From assembly GCA_014800515.1 (NCBI GenBank), contig JAAVFY010000003.1, positions 5,056 to 45,572 of the forward strand: 40,517 bases of DNA. The letters are read 5' to 3'. The translations under genes and the position numbers were made by a program. The notes under the pieces were generated by a model. It was not told where the DNA came from and made no database searches. It saw nothing but the letters and a program-made list of their open reading frames with translations. This document shows positions 1 through 9,235 of the stretch, in pieces. Source of the stretch: Bacteroidales bacterium (GTDB lineage Bacteria > Bacteroidota > Bacteroidia > Bacteroidales > Muribaculaceae). How positions within the stretch are numbered: position 1 is the first letter of the stretch; each line of letters begins with the position of its first letter.

Positions 1-1127
1 TTCAATTCAATTACTCCTATGGCTCCGAGCACACGCACATCAGCCACATTCGGAAGAGCGGCTGCCGGAGCAAGTCGCTCTTTCATGATGCCTTCTATCT
101 CCTTCACGCGTTTTTGCCAGTCCTGACCGACCAATAGTTTCAACGAGGCGATAGCCACCGAGCATGCAAGCGGATTACCCATGAAGGTCGGACCATGCAT
201 CATCACTTTTGCCTGACTGTCGCTTATCATGTCGGCCACACGTCTTGTGGCTCCTACGGCAGCAAAAGTCATGTAGCCTCCGGTCAGTGACTTTCCTATC
301 AGCATTATGTCGGGTTCCACTCCGGCATATTCCCACGCGAATAGGCGTCCGGTGCGTCCGAACCCGGTAGCAATCTCATCAAAGATAAGGAGTATTCCTT
401 TTTCATCACAGAGCTTTCTGAGTTCGCGCAAATATTGTGGATGATAGAATCTCATGCCCCCGGCTCCCTGCACGATCGGTTCGAGAATGACGGCGGCCAG
501 AGTCTCCGCATGCTCCTCTATAAGGAGATGCATGGGCTCAAAATCAGCCGGATCCCATTCTTCTCCGAATCGGCATTGAGGTGCAGGTGCGAAATAACGG
601 ATCGGAAGAGCAGACCCGAAGGCTCCATGCATACCGGTGACAGGGTCGCATACAGACATTGCGTTCCACGTATCACCGTGATACCCGTTGCGTATTGTGG
701 CGAAATTCGTGCGCGTCGGATTGTCCTGGGCCTGGACTGCCATCTTCATGGCCACTTCGGTAGCCACTGACCCGGAGTCGGCATAAAAGAGATGATTGAT
801 GGAGTGTGGTAATATCTCAAGCAACATCTTGCCGAGTTCTATGGCAGGTTCATGTGTAAAACCGCCAAACATGATGTGCGACATATCGTGGAGTTGCTTT
901 TCAATCGCAGCATTAAGTTCCGGATGGTTATAGCCGTGAATGGCACACCACCATGATGACATGCCGTCGATCAGCCGTCGGCCGTCGGCAAGCTCTATTT
1001 CCGCGCCTTCCGCACGTTTCACTTTATATGTAGGGAGAGGATTGCGTGTCCCGGTGTAGGGATGCCAGAGATGTTCTCTGTCGAATTGGTCATGCAGTTC
1101 CATTCCTTGATTTTGTTTTGCTGTCAT
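1..1127 (-). CDS. bioA: adenosylmethionine-8-amino-7-oxononanoate aminotransferase (partial, C-terminus off the left edge)
   Basis: Reverse strand read from ATG at 1127 gives [38 protein letters not shown]... and stays open to position 1 (...[13 protein letters not shown]); BioA-typical motifs. Not in the ORF track because it runs off the edge. Confidence 0.93.
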   Translation of the reverse strand, partial: MTAKQNQGMELHDQFDREHLWHPYTGTRNPLPTYKVKRAEGAEIELADGRRLIDGMSSWWCAIHGYNHPELNAAIEKQLHDMSHIMFGGFTHEPAIELGKMLLEILPHSINHLFYADSGSVATEVAMKMAVQAQDNPTRTNFATIRNGYHGDTWNAMSVCDPVTGMHGAFGSALPIRYFAPAPQCRFGEEWDPADFEPMHLLIEEHAETLAAVILEPIVQGAGGMRFYHPQYLRELRKLCDEKGILLIFDEIATGFGRTGRLFAWEYAGVEPDIMLIGKSLTGGYMTFAAVGATRRVADMISDSQAKVMMHGPTFMGNPLACSVAIASLKLLVGQDWQKRVKEIEGIMKERLAPAAALPNVADVRVLGAIGVIEL

Positions 1128-1165
1128 TATTCTGATTAGTGGCTCGTGATATTTCTGTTTCCCTG

Positions 1166-3634
1166 TCATGCAGGATCCACATCAAAATAGATGGACGATC
1201 CCTTCACGGAGGGAAGAGTAGCTACGGTGACATATATGGCCCGCAGTATTTCTTTCACTCTCTTCATACTTGCCCCACTCTCCACTTTCAGCATGATTGT
1301 CTGAAGATGATATGTAGCCACGCGTGAGACGTATGGTTTCTCCGGTCCGAGTACACGGTTGCCGAACACTTTCACGAGTGCCTTGGCATAGGCCACGGCT
1401 GCATCTTCTGCCTGCCGGGCATCACGATGCTTGATATAGATATTGATCACTTTCGTGAAGGGCGGATAGCCATAACGTGCACGGTCGGCTATCTCCTCTT
1501 CGTAGAATCCTTCGTAATCATGGCGTCTCACATAGCTGAGCACATGATTATCGGGTTGTGTGGTCTGAATCACCACTTCCCCTTTCTCTTTACGCCGGCC
1601 GGCACGCCCTGCCACCTGCTCAAGCATATTGAATGCCCGCTCGTTGCTGCGGAAGTCGGGGAAGTTGAGAAGTGTGTCGGCATTGAGCACACCGACAATT
1701 CTGACATTTTCAAAATCCAGACCTTTCGTCACCATCTGCGTGCCGACAAGTATATCTGTGTCATGTCTGGCAAATTCTTCAATTATCTCCTGATGGGCGT
1801 CTTTATTTCGGGTGGTGTCAAGATCCATGCGCGACACCCGATAGTTCTCAAAACGCCGGTGAAGCTCCTCGGCGATGCGTTCTGTGCCGTATCCGAACAC
1901 CTTCAGCGTGTTTTCCCCGCAGGCGGGACATAGTTTCGGAAGGGGAGTGGCATAGCCGCAATAGTGGCATCGGAGCATATCTGTGTGTTTATGATACACG
2001 AGCGAGACATCACAGTTCACGCATTTCGGTGTCCACCCGCAAGTGTCGCACACCACTACCGGCGCAAACCCTCTGCGGTTTTGAAACATTATGGCCTGAC
2101 CGCCTCCGGCAAGTGCCTCAGTGGTCTTGCGTGCCAGAGGTGCGGAGAGTATGCCGTCAGTAAGTTTCTTGCTACGCATCTCTTTCATGTCTACGATATT
2201 CACCTCCGGCAGATGAGCACCGCTGAATCTTTCGGTGAGCTTTACCAGTCCGAATTTCCCACCCTTGGCCTTCCAATAAGTTTCGATCGAGGGCGTGGCC
2301 GATCCGAGCAGGGTGTGGGCTCCATGCATGGAAGCGAGCATTATGGCTGCATCCCGTGCATTGTAGCGCGGAGCGGGATCATATTGCTTATAGCTGCTTT
2401 CATGCTCTTCATCTACAATCACCAGTCCGAGGCGCGAGAAAGGCAGGAACAAGGCACTGCGCGCTCCGATCACTACGAGCGGTTCGCGGCTGCCGAGCAG
2501 TCTGCGCCATATATCCACTCGCTCGTTGTCGGAGAATTTGGAGTGATACACAAGCAGACGCTCGCCGAAGACGCGTTTGAGTCTGTCGGTGAGCTGGGTT
2601 GTAAGCGATATCTCAGGCACAAGATATAGCACCTGCTCCCCCTTATGCAATGTCTCTTCGGCAAGGTGGGTGTATATCTCTGTTTTTCCGCTACCGGTGA
2701 CTCCATGAAGCAGACACACATTGTGGGTTTTGAAATCCTCTTTTATTGAAACTAAAGCATTCCCTTGCGCTTCGGAGAGGGGGGAGAGGATGCTCTCTGT
2801 TGACTTTTGTGATGATTTGAAGCGATTGATAGTCTCGGCATGTATATTGAAGATACCCTTGGATTCCATGGCTTTTATAGTTGCCGGACTCACATGGGCT
2901 TTTTCCTGGAGTTCTTCACGACTTACGCTTCGTGGTTCTTCGTCAGTGACGAGCCAACGGCTCAAGTCAAGATAAGCGATTAGAGCACGCTCCTGATTAG
3001 CCGATCTATTCACTTTGTTGAAGAACTCGTGAAGTTTTTCATCATCATTGCGCTCGCATTGCAGGCGGACCATCGTCACCTTCTTGGGCTTATATCGCTC
3101 CACAATGTTCTCGCCGATAATTATGCTCCCGGCATCGAGCATTTTTCCGAGTCTGCCGGTGAGATTTCTCAATCCCGTGGATTGCTCGATGTCTGCCACT
3201 TTGTGTCTTTTCCCATCGGCCAGTGCCTGCAATATCATCTGTTCCCTTTCATCGGGATGATATTCCGGAGCCGGTTCGAAGTCCGGATTGACCATGACAT
3301 AGGTCTCGCTCTCCGGTTTCAGTCCGGTGGGAACAGCCGCTTTATACACCTCGCCGAGGGTGCAAAGATAATAGTCGGCTATCCAGTTCCACAATTTTAT
3401 CTGAGGATGCCTCACAATGGGCACCGGATCCAGAGGGGCGATGATAGGTTTGACATCATAGCCTGAAGGAGCCTGGCTATGCAGGGCTGTGATTATGGCT
3501 GTATAGTGTTTCTTCTTTCCGAATTGCACGAGAACACGCGATCCTACCTCCACCTCTTTCTCCATTGACTCATCGATGGAATAGGTGTAGGTGCCTTGCA
3601 CCGAAAGAGGCAGTATCACTTCCGCGTATCTCAT
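1166..3634 (-). CDS. priA: primosomal protein N' (PriA helicase)
   Basis: ORF 1166..3700; likely start is the internal [21 protein letters not shown]. Walker [14 protein letters not shown] box, and zinc-binding cysteines [13 protein letters not shown]...CHYCG...CPAC. Confidence 0.95.
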   Translation of the reverse strand: MRYAEVILPLSVQGTYTYSIDESMEKEVEVGSRVLVQFGKKKHYTAIITALHSQAPSGYDVKPIIAPLDPVPIVRHPQIKLWNWIADYYLCTLGEVYKAAVPTGLKPESETYVMVNPDFEPAPEYHPDEREQMILQALADGKRHKVADIEQSTGLRNLTGRLGKMLDAGSIIIGENIVERYKPKKVTMVRLQCERNDDEKLHEFFNKVNRSANQERALIAYLDLSRWLVTDEEPRSVSREELQEKAHVSPATIKAMESKGIFNIHAETINRFKSSQKSTESILSPLSEAQGNALVSIKEDFKTHNVCLLHGVTGSGKTEIYTHLAEETLHKGEQVLYLVPEISLTTQLTDRLKRVFGERLLVYHSKFSDNERVDIWRRLLGSREPLVVIGARSALFLPFSRLGLVIVDEEHESSYKQYDPAPRYNARDAAIMLASMHGAHTLLGSATPSIETYWKAKGGKFGLVKLTERFSGAHLPEVNIVDMKEMRSKKLTDGILSAPLARKTTEALAGGGQAIMFQNRRGFAPVVVCDTCGWTPKCVNCDVSLVYHKHTDMLRCHYCGYATPLPKLCPACGENTLKVFGYGTERIAEELHRRFENYRVSRMDLDTTRNKDAHQEIIEEFARHDTDILVGTQMVTKGLDFENVRIVGVLNADTLLNFPDFRSNERAFNMLEQVAGRAGRRKEKGEVVIQTTQPDNHVLSYVRRHDYEGFYEEEIADRARYGYPPFTKVINIYIKHRDARQAEDAAVAYAKALVKVFGNRVLGPEKPYVSRVATYHLQTIMLKVESGASMKRVKEILRAIYVTVATLPSVKGSSIYFDVDPA

Positions 3635-3641
3635 CACTCTT

Positions 3642-4250
3642 TCAGAATAGATAAGCCACGTTGACCTGCCAGCCTTGTGCGCGGCTGCTGAAATTATCAA
3701 GCTTCACGGTGCGCTGCAGATAGCTAACACCCCAAAGATAGCCGGCCGATATCTGAATACGTTCAAAGAGCTCTGCGCCCAGTCCGCATTGCAAGCCTAT
3801 CCATCCGGCCGGATGTTCAAGGGCATGAGTCTTTGTAGAAGCCACATTGAAGTTGAACATCGGACCTCCATAAACAAACGGAGCGACGTATTGCTCCACG
3901 CCTTCCATTCGAGTCCACTTAAATCTCAGGTTGATGGGAATCTGAATCAGATGATTCCATACTTTCATATCGCCTATGCCGTCGGAGGCCCACACATTCT
4001 GTTGGCCGAAGTCGACCGTAGCACCCGTCATCTGATAGCGTAGGCCGAAGTCAATACCGAATCCGATACCGGGAATCATTATCTCTCCCATGATACCGGC
4101 CTGAGGTCCGAGGAGCTGATGATTGTCAATCAGTTTCTGCTTCCAGTAATAGTTGGAGATGTTGATACCCGCCGTGGGCCCCCATCTGAACTCAGCATTG
4201 CAGGCCAAGGCGGAAGTGATGGCGAGACTCGCTAATAAAATTTTTTTCAT
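3642..4250 (-). CDS. outer membrane beta-barrel protein (PorT-like)
   Basis: 202 aa, signal peptide MKKILLASLAITSALACNA, repeated amphipathic strands, C-terminal aromatic AYLF. Confidence 0.8.
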   Translation of the reverse strand: MKKILLASLAITSALACNAEFRWGPTAGINISNYYWKQKLIDNHQLLGPQAGIMGEIMIPGIGFGIDFGLRYQMTGATVDFGQQNVWASDGIGDMKVWNHLIQIPINLRFKWTRMEGVEQYVAPFVYGGPMFNFNVASTKTHALEHPAGWIGLQCGLGAELFERIQISAGYLWGVSYLQRTVKLDNFSSRAQGWQVNVAYLF

Positions 4251-4346
4251 GTCTATGCGATTCCGGAGCCGATGCCGACGTAAGACGCCGGCATCGGCTC
4301 CGGTGAAAGGAAATATTATGGAATGGTTATCGCCTCAGGATGCTCC

Positions 4347-4964
4347 TTAGAAGAGCCATGCGGCCGAAACTGTCCAATAGTTGTTATAAGCCTTGAGTTG
4401 CTTTGAGGTGGCATTGATTCCGTTACTTTCCATTACGTCATCCAGAATGTTGTTCATACCGAATCCGTAGCTGCCCGAAACCTGGAGATGATGAATCAGC
4501 TCCACTCCGATACCGATATTCCATGTTGACTGGAAAGTCTTATCCATAAAGGATTTGTCAAGCTTGAACGCAAAGGAAGGTCCGGTGAAAATATAGGGGG
4601 CTACAATACCGGAAATCACCGGAATCTGAAATTTATACTTGATGTTGATGGGCACTTCAAGAAAATTTTTGCCCCAGCTCATATCTTTGTCGAGCAATGC
4701 AGAGGTGGCTTCATCATACGAAGTGCTGATAGCGTTGTTCATACGCGAATAGAGCAGCGAAGCATCGAAATTCAGACCGATGATGGGCACTGTGAATTCA
4801 GCCATCACGCCGGCATTGAAGCCGCAACTTCCGGAGGGATCGAGGGTTTCCTTAACATGAATCTTGTTGAAGTTGGCGCCGGCCTTGATACCGAATCTCA
4901 CTTGTGCGCCCGCCACTCCGGCTGAAAGCACCAGGGCCATAAGGGCAAGGATAATTTTCTTCAT
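4347..4964 (-). CDS. outer membrane beta-barrel protein (PorT-like), paralogue of the neighbouring gene
   Basis: ORF 4347..5045; signal peptide begins at the internal MKKIILALMALVLSAGVAGAQ. Ends AAWLF. Confidence 0.8.
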   Translation of the reverse strand: MKKIILALMALVLSAGVAGAQVRFGIKAGANFNKIHVKETLDPSGSCGFNAGVMAEFTVPIIGLNFDASLLYSRMNNAISTSYDEATSALLDKDMSWGKNFLEVPINIKYKFQIPVISGIVAPYIFTGPSFAFKLDKSFMDKTFQSTWNIGIGVELIHHLQVSGSYGFGMNNILDDVMESNGINATSKQLKAYNNYWTVSAAWLF

Positions 4965-5058
4965 AATTATAAATTTGGGTTTTGATTTATGATTCCGGCT
5001 ATCACAAGCGGAATGCTCTCTGACAGTTCTTTCGGCTTGTGACAATGCCGTTACGCTG

Positions 5059-5066
5059 CAAAGTTA
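5059..5066 (-). promoter_or_regulatory. putative Bacteroidetes -7 box (TAACTTTG on minus strand) for the 4347..4964 gene
   Basis: CAAAGTTA on + strand, ~95 bp upstream of the start; matches TAnnTTTG. Confidence 0.45.
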
Positions 5067-5145
5067 AAAAATTTTCCGATAATTAAGACCTCATCTCAGA
5101 AAAAATGTTAATACCTCCCTCCTCTTTCCGCTGACTGCCCGACGA

Positions 5146-5177
5146 TTTGGACGTTCCGTGATTTATACCTATTTTTG
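5146..5177 (+). promoter_or_regulatory. putative Bacteroidetes sigma-ABfr-type promoter
   Basis: TTTG (5146-5149), 20-nt spacer, TATTTTTG (5170-5177), just upstream of CDS 5206. Confidence 0.6.
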
Positions 5178-5205
5178 TAGCCGTATTTATCAACGTAAAT
5201 AAGTT

Positions 5206-5544
5206 ATGTCAGAACAACTCAATGAGACTGACGAGCAGATGCGCGTCACACAGAAAGCTATAGAAATGCTTCGTACGGTTTTTGACCCGGAGATACCTGT
5301 CAACGTCTACGACCTTGGCCTGATATATAAGATAGATTATGATCTCTCTGACAAGACTCTTCATGTCGATATGACTCTCACAGCCCCGAGTTGTCCCGCA
5401 GCTGATTTTATCATGGAGGATGTGAGACAAAAACTTGTAAGTATCGAAGGTCCGGAGAAGGTGGATCTCCGCCTTGTATTTGAGCCGGTGTGGTGTCATG
5501 ACATGATGAGCGAAGAAGCCAAGCTCGAACTCGGTTTCCTCTGA
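5206..5544 (+). CDS. DUF59/MIP18-family metal-sulfur cluster assembly factor (SufT-like)
   Basis: 112 aa; VFDPEIPVNVYDLGLIYKI...LTAPSCPAAD...VWCHDMMSEEAKLELGFL is typical of DUF59 proteins. Confidence 0.88.
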   Translation: MSEQLNETDEQMRVTQKAIEMLRTVFDPEIPVNVYDLGLIYKIDYDLSDKTLHVDMTLTAPSCPAADFIMEDVRQKLVSIEGPEKVDLRLVFEPVWCHDMMSEEAKLELGFL

Positions 5545-6317
5545 TGGGGTCTAAGAAAGCCTATTTTTTAAGCGACCTTCATCTGGGTGCCCCGTATTTC
5601 CCGGATTCCCGGAAGGCGGAGAAGAGGGTAGTGGATTTTCTGGAATCAATACGCCATGATGCCTCCGAAATATATCTGCTCGGGGATATTCTGGATTATT
5701 GGTATGAATATCGTTATGTTGTGCCACGGGGGTTCGTTCGATTTTTCGGCAAGCTTGCCGAACTGTCTGATTCCGGCATAAAGATTTGTTGGCTTAAAGG
5801 CAATCATGACATCTGGATTTTCGATTATCTTCCTGACGAACTCGGGGTGGAGGTGGCCGATGGGATTATAGAGCGCGATATTCTAGGCACCCGTTTTCTC
5901 CTCTCTCATGGTGACGGTGTGCCTCCTCTTCCACGCACATTCAGAACGCTCCGCTCCCTATTCCGGAATAGATTTTGCCAACGACTTTTCTCAGCTATAC
6001 ATCCCAGATGGACAGTCCCGTTCGCTTACAGTTGGAGCCGCCACAGTCGGGCAAACGGGTTGCCGCCGGAAAGCGATTCTCATCCTCTTCTCACCAATCT
6101 CCTCACATTCTCAGGAGAGTACTCGGTTACTCATCCTGACATTAAATACTATGTCTTCGGACATCTTCACATCCTTCATAGAAGCTGCATAGTATCTGCG
6201 GGCGATACTCGCAATAATGATTCAGATCCGGAACTGATAATACTCGGCGACTGGATCACCCGTTGTTCATACGGAATATTCGACGGCAATTTCTTTACAC
6301 TTCATTCCTTCAAATGA
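5544..6317 (+). CDS. lpxH: UDP-2,3-diacylglucosamine diphosphatase (LpxH-like metallophosphoesterase)
   Basis: Starts 1 nt overlapping the upstream stop; SDLHLGAP, GDILDYW, KGNHDIW, SHGDG, FGHLH metallophosphoesterase motifs. Confidence 0.85.
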   Translation: MGSKKAYFLSDLHLGAPYFPDSRKAEKRVVDFLESIRHDASEIYLLGDILDYWYEYRYVVPRGFVRFFGKLAELSDSGIKICWLKGNHDIWIFDYLPDELGVEVADGIIERDILGTRFLLSHGDGVPPLPRTFRTLRSLFRNRFCQRLFSAIHPRWTVPFAYSWSRHSRANGLPPESDSHPLLTNLLTFSGEYSVTHPDIKYYVFGHLHILHRSCIVSAGDTRNNDSDPELIILGDWITRCSYGIFDGNFFTLHSFK

Positions 6318-6446
6318 AAATGTAAAAACGAATGTTTTGTAAGATCCTATCTAATATAAATGCCGGTAGATAGGAATCGGATAGGTTAGAAGTTAGGCTC
6401 TAAAATATGTTATACAGCATGTTTTAATAGATTTGGCCTATTTTGA

Positions 6447-6478
6447 TTTGGAAGAGTCGGGACGAATATTTAATTTTG
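6447..6478 (+). promoter_or_regulatory. putative Bacteroidetes promoter with no ORF downstream
   Basis: TTTG (6447-6450), 20-nt spacer, TAATTTTG (6471-6478). Confidence 0.5.
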
Positions 6479-6484
6479 CATCAA

Positions 6485-6573
6485 AACCTAAAAACAATCT
6501 TTTTTACCTTAAGATTTTTTACCTGTAGAAACTTATAGAAAAGGGTGCGACCGTTGAGGTTATCACCCTTTTT
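6485..6573 (+). ncRNA. candidate ~90-nt small RNA (promoter to terminator, no ORF)
   Basis: Lies between the promoter-like element 6447-6478 and hairpin AAAAGGGTG...CACCCTTTT with T-run; no start codon in between. Transcript start is inferred. Confidence 0.4.
6539..6573 (+). terminator. intrinsic terminator-like hairpin
   Basis: 9-bp stem AAAAGGGTG (6539-6547) / CACCCTTTT (6564-6572) followed by T's. Confidence 0.6.
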
Positions 6574-6578
6574 CTATA

Positions 6579-6774
6579 TAAGTAGCTAAGAAAAATTAAA
6601 CAATATAATAACTCAGTAGCTTTGAAAGTATCTTAATATGATATATGCGGTTAATTTTGGCCATCTTGACCTTGTCGCTCAGTCGCTTAGCTCGCTAAGC
6701 TGCTTCGCTCCGCGGCCAACCTGACTCAAAATTATCACGCATCTATCATATTATTAATTTTTCTTAGCTACTTA
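6579..6774. repeat. intergenic palindromic repeat, copy A (196 bp, MITE-like)
   Basis: TAAGTAGCTAAGAAAAATTAA at left, perfect inverse TTAATTTTTCTTAGCTACTTA at right; ~95% identical to copy B at 8965..9159. Confidence 0.9.
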
Positions 6775-6786
6775 TCTATTTATTTG

Positions 6787-6825
6787 GACCTTATTCCACA
6801 AAATCATTTTTTATGGAATGAGGTC
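6787..6825 (-). terminator. terminator-like hairpin at the end of the bioD/exonuclease/small-protein unit
   Basis: GACCTTATTCCA...TGGAATGAGGTC near-perfect inverted repeat downstream of stop 6840; weak T-tract. Confidence 0.35.
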
Positions 6826-6839
6826 TTAGCTCGTCAGTG

Positions 6840-7082
6840 TCAAGTCCGATGTTTTATATTCTCTCTTTTGCGTAGAAAGATTACCAGAATCACAAGTACA
6901 AATATTTCACCGGCTGCAATCCCGATGAAGCTCCATATTCTTCCGGCAGCAATCATCTCAACTCCAAATCTCAGAGCCATAATGATGAAATATATCGAGA
7001 GAAGAGTTGGAAGCCATACGTATTTCCTTCTCCAAAAGGGCAGATTTTTCATCTTAATACTAAATGTCATAGCTCCCTTCAT
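6840..7082 (-). CDS. small integral membrane protein (hypothetical)
   Basis: 80 aa with two hydrophobic segments; start overlaps the stop of the upstream CDS by 4 nt, suggesting translational coupling. Confidence 0.6.
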   Translation of the reverse strand: MKGAMTFSIKMKNLPFWRRKYVWLPTLLSIYFIIMALRFGVEMIAAGRIWSFIGIAAGEIFVLVILVIFLRKRENIKHRT

Positions 7083-7960
7083 GGCTGTGTCGGGAGAGAA
7101 GGATTTGAGTTTCCGGGTTCCATATCGTTGGCGGCCTTGGCAGCCGCTTTTTTTGCTCTTAAAGCGGCCTTTCTCCTGATTCTTGCATTTCGGCGCCGAC
7201 GACGTTTGGCCTCAGCCGCCGGACTTTTGTCAAGTATCTCTTTGGGAGCGGGAGGGTTTAGCAATGCCTCTGCTTTTTTTCTCTCTTTTTCCTCCCTACG
7301 TTCCCGCTCTTCACGTTCTGACTCCTGCTCCGGATGCATATACGGAGAGAGTTCGGGGATGAATTTTCCCTGTGTTATCCAATCATATATCTGTATGCAG
7401 GCTATTGCATCGAGAGCCGCATAATTGCGTTGGCTGACAGTAAGCTCGTCAGCCTCCCAATTTGTGAGTCTCTGACCTTTCGAAATACGCTGGCCGAAAA
7501 GTATGCCATAGATTCTGGCAAGTGAATTATCGGCAATACTATATTTCTTTACGAAGGGCTGCAGGTCAATAAAACCCGCCGGGTTAAAACTTCCACATAC
7601 ATTACGGATATTATGAAAGTCATCGTGGATACTGAGGCCTACCTTCAATTTAGACTCATCTTCCAGAAGATCACGCAGCGTATCGGGCACTCCAATGCGG
7701 TTGAGTCGGAATAGATAGCAGCACTTGCGTGTGGAGAGCTGCATAAGAGCCACCTTATTGATGACACCTTTCTTGAAGCTGGGGCGTGTTTCGGTGTCAA
7801 AGCCTATGATATCAGAATCCCGAAGGTCAGTTATAGCGGCCTCAGCATCCTCCACGCGGTCCACCACGACGATATTGCCCAAATAGTTGGCCATGGGAAG
7901 GCGTGAGAGTTGCTCCTTTGTAATTGAGACCGTGATGTGCGGTTGTTTCTCTTTCTCCAT
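7079..7960 (-). CDS. 3'-5' exonuclease domain protein (RNase D-like) with basic C-terminal tail
   Basis: IIGFDTETRPSF, VGLSIHDDFHNIR, YAALDAIACIQIYDWI match DnaQ-like/RNase D exonuclease motifs; C-terminus KRRRRRNARIRRKAALRAKKAAAKAA. Confidence 0.85.
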   Translation of the reverse strand: MEKEKQPHITVSITKEQLSRLPMANYLGNIVVVDRVEDAEAAITDLRDSDIIGFDTETRPSFKKGVINKVALMQLSTRKCCYLFRLNRIGVPDTLRDLLEDESKLKVGLSIHDDFHNIRNVCGSFNPAGFIDLQPFVKKYSIADNSLARIYGILFGQRISKGQRLTNWEADELTVSQRNYAALDAIACIQIYDWITQGKFIPELSPYMHPEQESEREERERREEKERKKAEALLNPPAPKEILDKSPAAEAKRRRRRNARIRRKAALRAKKAAAKAANDMEPGNSNPSLPTQP

Positions 7961-7990
7961 AATTTCTTGAGATTAGAGCTGAAAAACTTC

Positions 7991-8653
7991 CTATAATGAT
8001 TGCGGCATCTCTATAAACATTGCGTCAGGAAATCTCTCCATCGTCCATCGTCTCAGATATTCCCGAGAGTCATCGCTTATAGTCTTATCCTTGTCGAAGT
8101 AGGGATTATATACCACGGCTGCCAGCGCGATACCGGCCTCCCTGATAGCTGAGAGCGTCAGAAGTGTGTCGCTGACTGAACCTAACTGTCCGTTAGTCAC
8201 GACTACTGTCGGCAGCTTCCGGTCAATAATATAATCTATCGTGAGATAGTCATCCTTCAACGGCACCATTATGCCTCCCGCGCCTTCTACAAGAACGAAG
8301 TCATATTCCTTCTGCAACGTTGAGGTGGCTTCATCTACGATATGCAGATCAAGTTCACGTCCGTCAAGACGAGAAGCAAGATCCGGCGAGGCGGGATATG
8401 AGAAGATTATAGGGGCTGTGATGTGAAGGCGATCCACAGTCTGCATAGGAATACCCATCAATCTGCGATGCACTGCGATATCTTCACTGAAATCTTTATT
8501 GCCCGTCTGAATGAATTTTTGGGTTATCACGCGTTTCCCCGTCTCTGATGAGAGTACACGTGCGAGCCATCCTGTGGCATAACTCTTGCCCACGTCTGTG
8601 CCAATTCCGGTGACAAACACCACTTCGGGCCATCTGCTGCTGCAAAGGTTCAT
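7991..8653 (-). CDS. bioD: dethiobiotin synthase
   Basis: FVTGIGTDVGKSYATGWLA P-loop and VEGAGGIMVPL motif. Confidence 0.92.
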   Translation of the reverse strand: MNLCSSRWPEVVFVTGIGTDVGKSYATGWLARVLSSETGKRVITQKFIQTGNKDFSEDIAVHRRLMGIPMQTVDRLHITAPIIFSYPASPDLASRLDGRELDLHIVDEATSTLQKEYDFVLVEGAGGIMVPLKDDYLTIDYIIDRKLPTVVVTNGQLGSVSDTLLTLSAIREAGIALAAVVYNPYFDKDKTISDDSREYLRRWTMERFPDAMFIEMPQSL

Positions 8654-8802
8654 CTCCGCTTTAGAGTAATGTTAATGATAGTTGGAGAGTCTTCCCTCCG
8701 AGGGGGGATTTACTCTCCGTCAGATGATAAAATTTACTGACTTTCCCGGCGGACATCGCGGAGCTACAGCCTGGCGATGGCGGCCATCTGGTTAAGTCGT
8801 TG

Positions 8803-8834
8803 CAAAAATAATAAGAATCCGCGTTTTCGGCAAA
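8803..8834 (-). promoter_or_regulatory. putative promoter of bioD
   Basis: Minus strand TTTG (8834-8831), 20-nt spacer, TATTTTTG (8810-8803). Confidence 0.55.
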
Positions 8835-8887
8835 TCTTTATACGAATTTCATATATGATTCCAATTGAAAGTATTGCTTCGTTTCAC

Positions 8888-8925
8888 TTCAAAACGACTC
8901 ATAGAATTCAAAATGACTCATAAAA
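8888..8925. repeat. tandem 19-bp direct repeat upstream of the bioD promoter
   Basis: TTCAAAACGACTCATAGAA / TTCAAAATGACTCATAAAA, 17 of 19 positions identical. Confidence 0.7.
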
Positions 8926-8964
8926 AGGTGAAGTTATGAAGATCTTAATTACTCAGGTAACTAA

Positions 8965-9159
8965 TAAGTAGCTAAGAAAATTAAACGCTATAATAACTCA
9001 ATAGCTTTGAAAGTATCTTAATATGATATATGCGGCTAATTTTGGCCATCTTGACCTTGTCACTCAGTCGCTTAGCTTGCTAAGCTCCTTCGCTCCGCGG
9101 CCAACCTGACTCAAAATTATCGCGCATCTATCATATTATTAATTGTTCTTAGCTACTTA
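8965..9159. repeat. intergenic palindromic repeat, copy B (195 bp, MITE-like)
   Basis: Same orientation as copy A; TIR TAAGTAGCTAAGAA...TTCTTAGCTACTTA; ~9 substitutions and one 1-nt indel against copy A. Confidence 0.9.
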
Positions 9160-9166
9160 ATAAAAT

Positions 9167-9200
9167 TGAGGGTGTATCAAAAACGTTTGATACACCCTCA
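9167..9200 (-). terminator. intrinsic terminator of glyA
   Basis: TGAGGGTGTATCAAA/TTTGATACACCCTCA 15-bp stem, 4-nt loop, T-rich on the minus-strand side. Confidence 0.75.
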
Positions 9201-9235
9201 TTAGTTTGATTTTATTGATGAGTTCTAACGGATGA

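Noticed and set aside
435-770. 111-aa plus-strand ORF near the left edge
   Set aside because: Lies antisense within bioA; no start signal or family resemblance.
1964-2629. 221-aa plus-strand ORF inside priA
   Set aside because: Antisense to conserved PriA helicase motifs.
6579-9159. Repeat pair as a CRISPR or as attachment sites of an integrated element
   Set aside because: Only two copies, far apart, each a self-complementary ~196-bp unit; no cas genes, integrase or phage genes between them.
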